From: Isoetes taiwanensis
Taxonomy: Eukaryota > Streptophyta > Lycopodiopsida > Isoetales > Isoetaceae
NCBI GenBank assembly: GCA_021234155.1
Contig: JAJEKV010000008.1
Coordinates: forward strand, 10,284,740-10,348,739
Reading direction: 5' to 3'
Length of the DNA: 64,000 bases
Shown: piece after piece, positions 44,876 to 56,751 of the stretch
Numbering within the stretch: the stretch's first letter is position 1
Layout: each line of letters starts with the position of its first letter
Position numbers and translations under genes: made by a program
Notes under the pieces: generated by a model
What the model was told of the DNA's origin: nothing
The model's input: the letters and a program-made list of their open reading frames with translations, nothing else
The model's database searches: none

Positions 44876-45148
44876 ATGATCTCCCGCAGCTTGGTGCAGC
44901 CCATAGGGCAGAAACGTCTCACTAACATCGCAGTGGTGCGTCTGAAGAAACATGGCAACCGCTTTGAGATACCTTGCTTCAAGAACAAAGTCCTTTCATG
45001 GCGGTCTGGAGTGTATGTTACTCCCTTTTCCTAATATGAAGAAAAAAATAAAAGAAGCAAGAATCATATCTTAACCAGTTTCACTCTTGTGAACTGCAGG
45101 GAAAAGGATTTAGATGAGGTTCTTCAATCACGTACTGTCTATTCGAAT
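44876..45148 (+). pseudogene. SBDS: SBDS (ribosome maturation factor) gene fragment with intron
   Basis: Exon 1 (44,876-45,012) encodes [20 protein letters not shown], then [25 protein letters not shown] intron of 87 bases (45,013-45,099) follows. Exon 2 (45,100-45,148) continues EKDLDEVLQSRTVYSN. The join falls within the Val codon of RSGV/EKD and restores the conserved SBDS/Sdo1 N-terminal sequence. SBDS helps release the anti-association factor eIF6 from new 60S subunits. Only about the first 60 of some 250 or more codons are present, and after YSN the sequence becomes unrelated. So this is a gene fragment, carried with its intron inside mobile DNA, not a retrocopy. Few changes are seen, so the capture may be recent. 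Confidence 0.9.
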
Positions 45149-47892
45149 CATACCTTTGAGTTGTTAATGCAGGACCGGCAGAGCTGGTTAAGCTTTCAGA
45201 CATCCATGCTCTGCTCAGTCTCTCAGTGAAGAAGTATAAAAACGTCAATAGATACTGGTAAAAGAAAGCATGAAAAATGTACACAAAACAGAAGAAGAAA
45301 AATTGATTCAATGCTAACCTGCTACTCGAAATGGAAGAGCGAATACCTAGCTGAAGAGATTTACCTGTAGAAACGGGAGCAACATAGAAGAAGCCCCAGT
45401 CGGTGAGACACCGGATTGCAATACAATGCAAAATAGAACAGGTTTTTCTTCGGACTATACCTGTGGGAGATACCATATCCAAGAAAAAAGAGGTCCTTCT
45501 TGAGCGAATAGAAGATCTGAGATGCAGAGGCCATAGGCAAGCCCCGTTGTGAGCGCACTTCAGCAAAACGATACGAACTGAACTGAGGAATACCAGACGC
45601 ATAAGAGGAAGATGAAAAAATTCAATGCGAGCGCTTGAGTTTAAGCGTGGCAATCATTCGGCCAACTAAAATCCCGCAAGCGGCAACGCAAACTGGAAGG
45701 GAACGCCGCATGCGGCGTAACATGCGGCGTTCCCTTGCACGAAACCCAACCACATCCAAAAATAAAAAAGAAGATGTGATATAAACTATATTCCAAAGAA
45801 TTGATTAAGATGATGATGGTCTTGACTTTTAAATGAGAGGTCGTGTGGACCAATAATTGGCATCGGCATAGCAGTCTATCTTGATCTTCTTTGAGTCATA
45901 TCTTTTCATATTTTTCCTTGGTTCACCTTGCGTTGCTATCTTAACTTTGAGAAGCTTTGAAATATGGTGTTTGAAGTTTATTTTTAAGGCACAAATCTAG
46001 AGATCAAATATGGAAAATGTTTGATGATAACTTGGAAGTAATACTAAAAGTTTTAGCCCAAACCTAGCAATAGATATTTTTTGTTGATAAAGGATCTCAT
46101 GAAATACTAATATCCTAAAATTCAGCTTGAGATTGAATAAGGTAAAGAAGTTATTGATTTAAAATGAACCTGTGGACCAGTAATGGTCTTAGGTACAGAA
46201 ACATTTATTGATTTATCACGATCGTGCCTTTTGCTCTTTTTCTTTACTTGTTTTTTCATTGGTTTCATATCCATATAAGCATTCATATATGATTTTTTCA
46301 ATGACATACTATTTCAATAAATTCCCTTCAAATATAACAAAATAAACATCAATTAAAAGTGACTTAAAATTGTTACTATAAGTCAAAGCTGAACCTTCAA
46401 ATTACAGGCGAACAAATATTTTTTATGCATGAAGCAATTAGTCAACTACTTATATACCAAATTTGAAGTAAAATGTAATTCTCGAAACCATTGCTACCTT
46501 TTAGTTAGTTAGACGCCCTTGGTAGTTAGGTTTTCCTCGCATATATACTCCATTTCTTCCCTTTTCTTCTTCATCAGCTCATCTCCGTGTTTCTCCACTT
46601 GTCGGTTCTTTCTTCAAGCTACTTTCCCACCCACCCACCCCACACCTTACTCTTTACTCGTCATCTTAATATGTTCCTTATCTTGGTGGTTATGCGTTTG
46701 TTGAAGGTATGGTCGTGGTAAGGCCCTCATGCTCTCTGATCTCTATCATTCTTTTGATCTCAGCTTTCACTTTCGCCTGCTCTTCCTCCAAACCTTCTCG
46801 ACATTTGTTTTTCATTAATCCTGTACTCTTGTTGGATTACTCTGTTATGCAGACTGTAGGGGAGCATTGTGGCTCGGGCAGCATTAGCATGATGGCTAAT
46901 GTGTGGCTCTTTGTGGCATGGTGGCTTTGAGTTGGGCAGCATTAGCATGATGGCTGATGTGTGGCTCTTTGTGGCATGGTGGCTTTGATAGTGGCTATTG
47001 TAGATGTTTTGATAGAATTTCTCATGTTGAGTTTCCCAAAGCAAATGGTCATGGGCATTCTAAGTAGCCAGAAATGATGCACTTTCTTTTCCAAACAATA
47101 GTTTCTTCCTATGAACAATTGTTCTTGCTCCTTGGGTCATGGCCATTCTAAGTAGCCAGAAATGATGCACTTCCTTTTCCAAACAATAGTTTCTTCCTAT
47201 GAACAATTGTTCTTGCTCCTTGGGTTTGAGGCCTATTGATATGAGACCCCTCGCACATCTTACTGCCCTTTATTTCGGGATGACATACTTGCTGCCTCTG
47301 TTTTTCAGCATATTTGTACATTGTGTTGTTTTAGTGGAGACACCCAGATGGGGCTTTCTTTTAGTTTTCTCCTTTGCTTGCTGGTTTTGAGAATTGAATT
47401 TATCTTCGTATCACGATAAGAAGATAAAAATCATTTTCATGCAAAAGTTATAGAATTTTAATTGAAACAGCCTTCTGGGAACCATTATTGGTCCACAGAA
47501 GACAGAAAACTGTTTTGACCCTGTCATGTTTGACTGACTATATCTTCCTTTCTAGACTTCAGATTGGAACAAGGTTTTTTGTGTATTCATCCTTATCTCG
47601 TATAGAAAAATACCATTAGAATGAAAAAAATAAAAAAAAAATCGTTTTATTGAGACAGTTTTACATTATGTAAACACGAAGCAAACTGGACTTGACCCCC
47701 CTTGATTCACCTAAACATAACTTTCAATTTTAGGGGTATATGCATTTTTAACTATTTTTCCTGTGCAACATGACTGCCATATATTAACGTGTAGAAAGGG
47801 TTTAACTGAATTTTATGTCATTGATTTTATATGAATTTTAAAGCGAACTGTACAAATGAACCATTTATGGTCCATCAAGGGACAACTCTAGT
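45149..47892. other. Right part of the inverted-repeat element, tandem duplications
   Basis: No gene is supported. Two-copy tandem repeats occur at 46,876/46,934 (period 58, GGGCAGCATTAGCATGATGG) and 47,048/47,136 (period 88, around CATTCTAAGTAGCCAGAAAT). ORFs here are translations of non-coding DNA. Confidence 0.5.
45697..45736. repeat. GC-rich perfect palindrome (16-bp arms)
   Basis: AAGGGAACGCCGCATG (45,697-45,712) and its exact reverse complement (45,721-45,736) enclose the 8-base loop CGGCGTAA. It stands out as a CpG-dense island in CpG-poor DNA. It could be a Helitron or MITE internal hairpin. Confidence 0.8.
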
Positions 47893-48117
47893 GTTAACAT
47901 GCTCTAGGCTACAGTAATGTACCCACACTGCTACTTTATTATGCCACATGTATTTAATGTACATGTGTCATGTATATTTTGTTGTCCTTATGTATATTGT
48001 AAGTACATGTGAGTACATTGTGAGTACATCTGAGTACATGTTAGTATATTTTGACTCCGCATGTATTCAACTGCACATACAAAATCTTTAATTAACTATG
48101 ATGGCTTGAATGTACAG

Positions 48118-49930
48118 GCTGAGCTGTACCAAAGCTTTGTGGAGCAACACCCAGAGGCAGACATTGGAATCAGATTGTTCGAATACCTCAAACCTGATTG
48201 TGTAAGGAAGCTAAAGGAAAGAAACACATGTTCTTGTGTCAGGCATGAGCAAGAAGAGAACTTCAGTAAGGCATTTAATTCTATGAGGGCTAAGCTCCAC
48301 ATCAATTGCGATGTTTGTGCTGCTAACAAAAATGATGGATTTTGTCAGGCTCACAAGCATACATACTGTAATGTGAGCACTCTATGGAGGAGTATGGTTT
48401 GTCCAAGACAGGATAGTGACGATTGGCACAAACTAAATTGTATTACAAGTGATTGCAAGAACTGTGGTAAGTAGAACATTATCTTGTGTCTAAAAGAAAC
48501 TGAAAATGATATTGAAAATAAAATCAATTGGCAAATATACTCTTATGTGGATGAGAAGTCTAAAAAAGGAGTCTCAAGAAGACTCAGATTGGTGGACAAG
48601 ACAACAAATGCACCTATAATGCTGGATGCCATGTTTGCTCACATGAAAACATTTCTCCATCACAACTTTGCAGCTTACTGGCAAAGCAAAGAATTCAGAA
48701 GATGTGTTCAAAACCTGAGATATGATTCAGTGATATCAGTAGTTGACTTTGCAGAAAATTATACATTGAAGCTTTCAAAGAGGTTCAGTCAAAGCATTGG
48801 AATGCAGACCAAATTATTATAATGGTACAGATTACCATGTTAAAGGTAAGTGGCATCTTAAAGAAGACTGTTCACTTGTATATTTTTTATGACAGAAATC
48901 ATGATACACATTTTGTACAACATGCATTTAAGCTTCATCTGAAATGGCTGAAAGAGAATGGTGGATCTTATGTACAGTATCATATTGTGTGGTCTGATAA
49001 TTGTGCTGCACAATACAAGTCCAAAAGAAATTTATATTTCATTACCAGGTACCATGTTGAATACGGCATTCGTTTACAATGGAACTACTTTGGTTCTAGG
49101 CATGGAAAAGGTGAACATGATGGAGAGTTTGCCAAGGCCAAGCAGGTACTTGCAATCGAACAGTTATGAGAACATGGGACAGAGATTAGAGGTGCACATG
49201 ATGCTTGTATTGTCTTGAGGAGCAAGCAATTTAATGTTAACAGAGTATACTGGGAAGTGAAGCAGTCAGACATTGATAGAACCAATGCATTGGATGTGCA
49301 ACCTCTTCCTAGTATTCACAAATTGCATGCTATAGCTTCTATAAGTCCAATTGACCCCATCTTAGTAATGGTGAGACCATTATCTTGCTTCAGCAATGCT
49401 TGCAATGGGATGCTTATGAGCCCATTTCATTCCGTGGGAAGTGGCAATTAAAGAAGCTAGTACCCTGAGTGAATACTCATTGTGAAGTAGAGAATGAGAA
49501 AACTGCTGCTTTTGCAAATGAAAATGAAGAGCTAGAAGATCTAGTACAGGTAGGTGACATGTTTGCTTCTCTATATCCTTCTTTTCAAGAAAGCAAAGTT
49601 TGTTTTGCAAGATGATTACAAAAATTATCATCATACAGGTGAAGCAGTCATATCAATGTATTACTATAAAAAATTGCCTGGTTGTCACCACAAGTATAAG
49701 TTACTGGATGACAAAGAAGTTTTTGTACCTGCAGAGTTTGTTCTTAAAGCAAAGTTTGCAGTGCCAAAAGTAAATCATAGGGTAAAAGGTGCTTCTGCAG
49801 CTTATGCATTGTTTACTGATGTGCATGAGATGCTGATGTGCATGAGATGCTACTGGAAAGTTTGCCTGAAATGCTACATGGTCTGGATTAGCTCCTATGA
49901 AGCACATTATTGTTATCACTGAAACAGATT
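48118..49930 (+). pseudogene. DDE transposase gene, catalytic exon(s)
   Basis: A TGTACAG acceptor ends at 48,117. The exon opens AELYQSFVEQHPEADIGIRL and has a Cys/His-rich zone (CDVCAANKNDGFCQAHKH...C, then CITSDCKNCG). The presumed catalytic blocks are SVVDFAENYTLK (first D, about 48,745), IVWSDNCAAQYKSK (second D, about 48,995) and GSRHGKGEHDGEFAKAK (acidic third site, about 49,098). This order matches the transposase-like family described for the upstream exon. Breaks seen: TAG at 48,472-48,474, a frameshift near 48,795, a TGA at about 49,167, and loss of frame after 49,440. A C-terminal piece (49,554-49,922) follows. It is a dead plain DNA transposon. Its outer ends are not identified. 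Confidence 0.7.
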
Positions 49931-50058
49931 ATATGTTGGAGAAAAGTAATCTAAAAGAGAAAAGTGATGGTGAAACATGATTTATATTACATTGTGATAG
50001 AGTACATCAACTTATTCTCAAAACATGCTTCTTGTTATTGAAAACTTTACAGAATAGA

Positions 50059-50564
50059 TCAACTTCTTTCATGCCTAACTATTATATCCTGTGGTGGCTG
50101 AAATCTCATAGGGATTGCATCCATTCTCGTAAAATTTCTGGAGCGCCATATAATGTTAGCACTAGCTGTGGCAGAGGCCACTGCTGCTTCTCTTACAATT
50201 GGAAACCCACTCCAGCCCTCACGCAACACAGTTGACTCGTGTGCACTTGGCAACTGATTCCTTCCCGAAGAATCAAGATCATGGACTTTGTGAATTGCCC
50301 AAAGTATTTTTAGCATTTCATCCCTGATGCTTTTGCTTTCGATCTGTTCGACCCATTCCCATAATCTAGGCAAGTTGCTAAGAAATCTTGCTTCATACCC
50401 TAAGCCACAAGAGAATGGTATATCTGGTTCATATTCTGCTTCAGTCCTTAAAGTAGATGGTCGTTCATCTGGTTCAACCTCTGCTCCATGTACAGGTTCC
50501 TTTTCATCTGGTTCACCCTCTGCTCCATGTACAAATTCCTCTTCAATTTCACATTCCTCAACTT
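50059..50564 (-). pseudogene. Acidic C-terminal exon downstream of the HAD-like gene
   Basis: The minus-strand exon begins after a pyrimidine-rich acceptor (TCTATTATTGGATTAG) at 50,564. It reads EVEECEIEEEFVHGAEGEPD with the phrase VHGAE(G/V)EPDE repeated twice in tandem. Then follow a Cys-Gly-Leu segment, RFLSNLPRLWEWVEQIESKS and an Ala/Ser-rich end, with the stop at 50,059. No known domain. It lies 200 bases beyond the phosphatase relic on the same strand and may be the last exon of that gene. The plus-strand phosphatase relic at 62.7 kb is also followed by acidic coding sequence. Confidence 0.5.
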
Positions 50565-50773
50565 CTAATCCAATAATAGAAGAAAAGTTATTAATATTTA
50601 TAAAGAGTATTAGATCTAAAACTTGCTCAACCTTAAATATTGATATAAATATAATTTTACAAGTACTCAAAAAAGTTATGAAAGCAAATCCACATCTAAA
50701 AAAGTTATAATAGAACAGATCCAGTCTATGAAGCCATTGTACATAAGGCCTTTATCCTGTTCATATATTCGCC

Positions 50774-51164
50774 CTATATGTCCACTATAGTCTTGATGAT
50801 AATGTCACCATATATGTCCCAAGAGTCATCCAACTTATGCTCCTTTATATAAGTGGTAAAATTTGGTGCATATTTCAACCCTACCAACCAATCAAATAAG
50901 AAGGACAGATGGTTGTCGCGTTCTATCAAAGGTGTCCACAGTGGCACACAAACATAACTTTCTTCGTTGAAGAGAACTTTTGTACTTAGACTCAAACACA
51001 CCACATAGTCGACCATTGTAGTTAGGATATTCAATGAGAAGACTATCCATAGGTACTACTTGAGGGTTTACACCAACTGAATTTGTGTAAGGAAGTCCCC
51101 AACATCTCTCTTTTCCATAAAGATGTTTAAATTTTGGGAGGCCATCTTCGTAGAGTTTGTACAA
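50774..51164 (-). pseudogene. FCP1/NLI-type HAD phosphatase domain, 3' half
   Basis: Read on the minus strand from the L1 junction: LYEDGLPKFKHLYGKERCWG, MDSLLIEYPNYNG, then (in a second frame) VLFNEESYVCVPLW and DNHLSFLFDWLVGLKYAPNF, ending VDI at 50,774. The pattern LYGKERCW ... (S)KYK(V)LFN...YVCVP ... DNHLSFL..WL..L matches the end of plant FCP1/NLI-interacting-factor-like HAD phosphatase domains. The expected DDS before KYK is degenerate (FESKYK) and a frameshift follows. This continues the exon at 59,410-59,620, from which an 8.2-kb L1 separates it. Confidence 0.65.
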
Positions 51165-51963
51165 TTTTTTTTTTTTTGAAAGCAAGAGACGGTTTTATCA
51201 TTAATTATAAAATCTCAAGTACATTGCATGTGTGCTTTATAGAGAAGCACATGAGAAAATTGATGACCAGCTTAGAGCTTCATATTATAGAAATATGAGC
51301 TCTAAAACATGCATAAAGATAGATCAGCAGCAAATAAAAGTATGCCAGTATCCAAAATGATCCAAAATATGAACAGGTCGAAGAAGGCTCGTTTTGATGA
51401 AACTGTAGCTATGTTTGAACTGCAAACACCTACAAAAGGGATAATCTTTCCCAAAAAATAAACTAGATCAAGACTAAATAAAAGCAGGAGCATGTTTGGT
51501 AGAGGGCTATGGATGTGGGGATCAGGGATCAGAGAAGAAAACAGAGTTAAAGTAGGCATTGAAAGGATTAGTGGACCCGAAGATATAGTGATCAGGGCCC
51601 CAGTTATTGGTGTAGAAAAGCCGAAATTTATCCTTGTCCTCCAATAATATCAGTAAAGAACCATACAGATCAGCCAGAAGTTTGTGGTTATAGTACATGG
51701 TTCTGTACCTTGTCAACTGCCTTTCTGTGAGGATGAAATTATGATTGGACAAGAATGCCCACAGGCAATGAATCTGAATCACTTCCCTGCAGAAAATGGA
51801 TGCCCATAAGTCTTCACTCTCTTTCTGATATGTTCTGTGCCCTATCCTCATGAGGTAAGATTCCATGGATGTTGCAATGTCATTCTTCATGACCCGATCC
51901 TTTGGAGCTTGGCTGAATGGTGAATTGTCATCGAATTTCCTTGCCCCATCACCACGAAGGAAA

Positions 51964-54900
51964 TTAAGGTATTCTAGGATCATCAGAAAGCAAAGCATTA
52001 GAATCCACAACATTCAAATTTGAAGCAAATAAATGATAATAACCCCTATAATCGCCATGATTCTCCCAATTCCTGTCATGATTAGTTCCAAGTTTATTTT
52101 TATAAGCAGTGGCAATAGTCTCAAAGTCAAATTGGAAATTCATCTTTATCCAAAAGGTAGAGGATCTTTTCTTTCCATACAAAACACGGTTTCTAGCTTT
52201 CCAAATATTTCAAAGAGCAATGTATATTACTGTATTTTTAAAGCTGTCATTGTTTTGGATAAGAGAAACAAAATTCCCATCACACAGAATCCCAAATTTA
52301 TCAGCAATCCAATTCCAAAAACAATTCAACTTGGCACAGTAAAAAATATGAGCCATATCTTCAATAGCATTACATCCCATAGAGCAATTTGGCAGAATGT
52401 TAGGATATCTTTTTGACAGAGAGTGTAAATTATTTAAACTGCCATTGGCAAGAAGCCATATAAAATAGGAAATTTTAGGAGGACAGTATGAATTCCAAAC
52501 ATTCTGGAAGAGAACCTTAAGCTGAGCATGATTAATACCCCATTTGATAATGGCTTTATTGTTATGAGGATTAAAAGACAGGGCATTATAAACATTCTTC
52601 ACTTTATATTCATGCTTGCCATTTAAAATCCAGTCTCCTTTTCCAGAGTTAGGAGAAGGATTAGACAGGAAAGGCTTGATAAAAAAATAGACCTTTCTGT
52701 CAGAGGAGGTACCCTTTATAATATTTTTGAGAGCAGTCCAAGAGATTAGTCTACCTCCAACAAATAGATCTCTAATGAGGTATAGCCCAGCTTCATGCCA
52801 TTTCTTACATATCCTTGGGTGCTTGATGGCCAGAACTGTAGAATTTTGATCAGCTAGAATAGGGTTCCAAAAGATAGGCAGATCAAAATGAAGTTTATCT
52901 CTAGAGATGAACTGGAAATGAGGAGAAATCGAATTCCAGGCCTTTACCAAATTGCTCATTAAAGGAGAGATATTGGATGCAGGTTTCAAATGAATGAAGG
53001 CAGAATTAGGTAATAACTGATGAATAGATGGGTGGCCATAGGGACGACTTTGATTTATCCAGAATCTGATGAATTTGTAGGCAGGGGATTGACTCCCATG
53101 AATAGCTTTTCAGACAAATTTACCTGCAAGAGATTGGGCTTGGAGAAAGAGATTTTTACAACCAAGGCCACCAGAGCTTTGTATATAGAGTTCCAGTTAA
53201 CTAGGTGATTACCTTTCCAAATAAAATTCCTGATAATTTTCTCCAACTCTAGATAAACACATTTAAGAGCAACAAGAGCAGTAGAAAAGTAAACATGTGA
53301 GCTTGCAAGGACAGAGTTAGCTATGATAATATCTGCCAGCTAGAGTGAGATAATTCCTGTAATTGTTCAACTTTTTTTTTTTTATTCTTTGAAGAATAGG
53401 ATCCCAGAGACCTTTTAAGCTATGATCTAAAGATAAAGGCATGCCTAAGAGCTTGGTAGCTTGACCAGATAGGAGAACATTAATGCCAAGCAATTGTTGA
53501 TGAGGAATATCACCAATAATGAGACTTTTATTGATATTAAGATAAATACCAGATGCAGCTGAGAATTGATTAATGACTTTAAGAAAGCAATCAATATTGG
53601 TCAAATCAGCTTCAAGAAAGGAGAAAGTGTCATCAGCATATTGAAGCATAGTGAGATACTCATTTGAGTTAGGGAGCTTAAGACCTTTGATTAGGCCATT
53701 ATCCTGGTAATAAGAGATGACTTTGGTAAGAAGATCAGCTGCTACCAGCAGTGTTGTCAGGTACGTTTAGTACGGTACGGGTATTATACGTACTTAACGC
53801 ATTAATACCGTATGCATACTTCTCATTTGAAAAGTACTTTAAATACATTTTTTGGAATTATAAAATACTTATTAAATACGTACTTTACGTATAGTACATT
53901 AAGTACTTCCTGTAATTTTTTAGAACTATTATTTCTTGTATTGCAGTTGAAATAGTTGCAATAACAACTAGTATGAAGAACTTCAAGGTTTAAATAATGA
54001 AACATAATATATTACTCTAGAAAATTAAGTATTTCTCAAAGTTTTCAATCCAAAATATGTCTATTTAAGAGTTATATCTCCTCATATTCTAGTTTGCAAT
54101 CTACACCCATAGACAAATACATTTAAGTAATTGTTGCTCATTTGTTGCATCCAAAGCTATTAACCAATGCTACTCTCTGTATTTCTTTCATGGCATGAAT
54201 GCAAGCTACTGAAGCATGAAGGAGAAGGTCTGCCTCCTGCCATGACAAAACAAGGAGAAAGGTGGGTCTACATCTCCATCTCCATTCCGATTCGGCAGCT
54301 AGGGTAAGAAGAAAGAGGAGGAAAATGCAGAGGTTTTGGGTTTTTATTTGCAAGAAATTGGGGTGTTTTTTTTTTAAACTACAATTTTATAATTTCCTTA
54401 ATGTCTAAGTCTCCTAATGTGCGTTTTCTTACTCCTTTTCTATAATATATAATAATATATTTTTCCTAATATATAATTTTACCAATTCTATTGGTCTAAT
54501 GTCATTTGGACACTTTTTTTTTTAAAGTATGTATTATAAGTATTTTACGTATTAATACGTTAAGTACGGTATTAATAAAACAAGAGCTCAATTTGACCTG
54601 TCAACTTATAGGTATAGTACGTATAGTACTGTGAGGAAGGTACGGGACGTATGTAAACGTAAAATACGGGTACGTAAAAAACACTGGCTACCAGGAATAA
54701 ATAAGGTGCAAGAGGGCAGCCCTGTCTCACACCACAAGAGAGGGAGAAGAAACCAGAGGGCACACCATTTATAAGAACAGCTAATTTAGATCTTAGGTTT
54801 AGACCAAGGATAAGATTAATAAGCTTGGGATGAAAACCAAGTTTGGACATAGCAAATTCTAAGAAATCCCATCTGACTGAGTCAAAGGCCCGTTTGAAAT

Positions 54901-56724
54901 CCAGTTTGAGAAGAATGCAATTTTGACTAGAAATTTTATTCCAATGCAAACCCTCCATAGCTGCCACATAATTATCAAGAATGTATCTCTTACGAAGAAA
55001 GGATGACTGATTTGGACTGATATTCCTTTGCAAGAAACTGTTAATTCTGAGAGCAATGATTTTGGCACACAGCTTGTAAGTAGTATTGGTAAGAGAGATA
55101 GGTCTCCAATCTTGGAATTTAGTAGGATGATCAACTTTTGGAATCAATGAGATAAAACCACTAGCAATAGAAGATTGAAGGTAATCATTATTTCAGAAGT
55201 CATGAATCATAGAGGTAAGATCTTTTTTGAGAATGTCCCAGAACTTGATATAAAATTCAGCTGGCAGACCATCAGGACCAGGAGATTTGGCCTTGCTGAA
55301 ATATGATAGAGTAGATAGAATTTCTTGCTGAGAGGGAGGAACAGTAATAGAGTCATTCATCATTTCAGGAGCAGAAGGCAGAATATTGTTCACTATATTT
55401 TTGAAGTCATTTGCCTCTGCCATGTCATTGGAAGGGATAGGCTTATTCTGAAAGATGTCCATATATTTGTCCTTGAAGAAAGTGGCAATATCAGAATGGG
55501 AAGAATGTTTATTACCATTGTCATCAACAACTTCAGTTATAGAGTTTCTCAACACTCTGCTCTTTGCTACTCTAAAGAAGAATTTAGAGCTACCAGAATC
55601 CATCTGATTAGTATATTTTATCTTATATCTGATAGCAGAGCCCTTAGCCTCTATCTCTTCAATGTTCCTAATTTTCCTTTCCAGAATTTCCTCTCCTATC
55701 TGCAGATTTAAATTTGAAGGATCTTGTTGAAGTAAAGATCTGATATCTTTCATGAACATGAAGAGCTGATTTTTTTCCTCACTGCAGTGGAGATGCACAG
55801 CTTTAGACCAGCTTTTGATCCAGGCCTTTATAGCTTTAATTTTAGAGTAGAAATGATTTATTTGATGCATGTTTCTGTTGTCAGCAGCCAGATTATCCAT
55901 TCTCATAGAAAGATCCTCATAGAAGGCAATAAATTGAGAGCAAAAATTCTCATTATCAAGAAGGGTAGTGTTGAACTTATAAGGGGTACTTCCTTGTCTT
56001 TGGATTTTGGTGACATGGGAAGTATGAAGAAACTGAGGCTGATGATCAGAGATAGATGTTCCTTCATCACTAGTAATATAGCTGTTGTCCCAGAAAGAAG
56101 CGGAAGGGTTGGAAACATAAAATCTGTCCAAAGTGCAATAGACTCTTGCTTTATCTTTTTGTTTATTGGACCAGGTATAAGTAGCAGTAGAAGAGGGTAT
56201 ATAAATCAGACCATTATCTGTTAAAAGAGAGTCCCAAACTTCTTTCTCAGTTCTAGTCATATTGATTTTATTCCCTAATTTCAAATCCCATGAAGGAGTG
56301 TTGTTAAAGTCCCCAGCAATAATCCAATTATCCAAATTTTGAGAGGCTAACCAGGAATTAATTTCAGTCCAAACAGGTTCTCTATCTTTAGGGGCAGTTG
56401 GAGCATAAATGTTAACAATACCAAAGATGGAGTTGGAATAACAGCCTGCCAAGTCTTGGAGGGACCATTGTGGAAAGAAATATGGCTAAGATCTCTCTTC
56501 CAAATGATTGCAAGTCCACCACTAGCACCAGCAGAATCAATCCAAATAGAGGAGGAATTGGGGTAAATCCATTCTCCCAAATTGCTGCACTCAAAGGATG
56601 GAAGTTTGATCTCTTGCAGAAGAATGATGTCAGCATTGTATAATCTGATCTGAGCAATGGCTCGTCTCCTTTTAAGAGGACCTTTAATGCCCCTAAGATT
56701 CCAGGATAAGATCTTCATATTCAA
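51964..56724 (-). pseudogene. L1 ORF2 of the second LINE, split by a hAT element
   Basis: The endonuclease starts MNMKILSWNLRGIKGPLKRR (56,724) with LLQEIKLPS, AGDFNNTP and ISDHQPQF. Reverse transcriptase blocks: FISLIPKVDHPTKFQDWRPI, LLKLDFKRAFDSVRWDF, RQGCPLAPYLFLVA, then after the insertion LQYADDTFSFLEAD. The C-terminus has PPKISYFIWLLANGSLNN and a Cys/His motif CSMGCNAIEDMAHIFYC (about 52,390-52,340). Breaks: frameshifts near 56,400, 53,345 and 53,050, a TGA at 55,193-55,195 and a TGA at 52,210-52,212. The hAT insertion removes itself cleanly from the frame when its 938 bases plus one 8-base site are discounted. Confidence 0.9.
53749..54686. mobile_element. Non-autonomous hAT-type element (938 bp)
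   Basis: It begins CAGTGTTGTCAGGTACG and ends with the complementary CGTAAAAAACACTG. It is flanked by the perfect 8-base direct repeat GCTACCAG (53,741-53,748 and 54,687-54,694), the duplication size of hAT elements. CAGTG tips are typical of hAT. Subterminal DNA is rich in TACGTA/GTACGG words in both orientations (for example TTAATACCGTA on the left and its complement TACGGTATTAA on the right). It has no transposase ORF. It lies in the reverse transcriptase region of the second L1. Confidence 0.9.
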
Positions 56725-56751
56725 TATGAGAAATAGGATAAAGGAAAAGAT

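Larger units (their letters stand above)
39813..47893. mobile_element. 8.08-kb terminal-inverted-repeat element, TTAA-flanked
   Basis: The left end is CACTAGAGTTGTCCC (39,813). The right end is its exact reverse complement (ending 47,893). Looser similarity continues inward through GGACCAT...TGG. Both ends touch TTAA (39,809-39,812 and 47,894-47,897). A palindromic GGACCA/TGGTCC word recurs near both ends (39,831-39,862, 46,170, 47,484, 47,857), like subterminal repeats. CACTA at the tip suggests the CACTA group, but a 4-base TTAA duplication is typical of piggyBac. With 3-base duplications the flanks would not match. No transposase is seen inside. It holds a Helitron end and an SBDS fragment and sits within the transposase intron. 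Confidence 0.65.

Noticed and set aside
45081-45653. 190-codon minus-strand ORF
   Set aside because: It runs antisense across the SBDS exon 2 and unrelated flanks; composition is not protein-like and the SBDS sense reading explains part of it.
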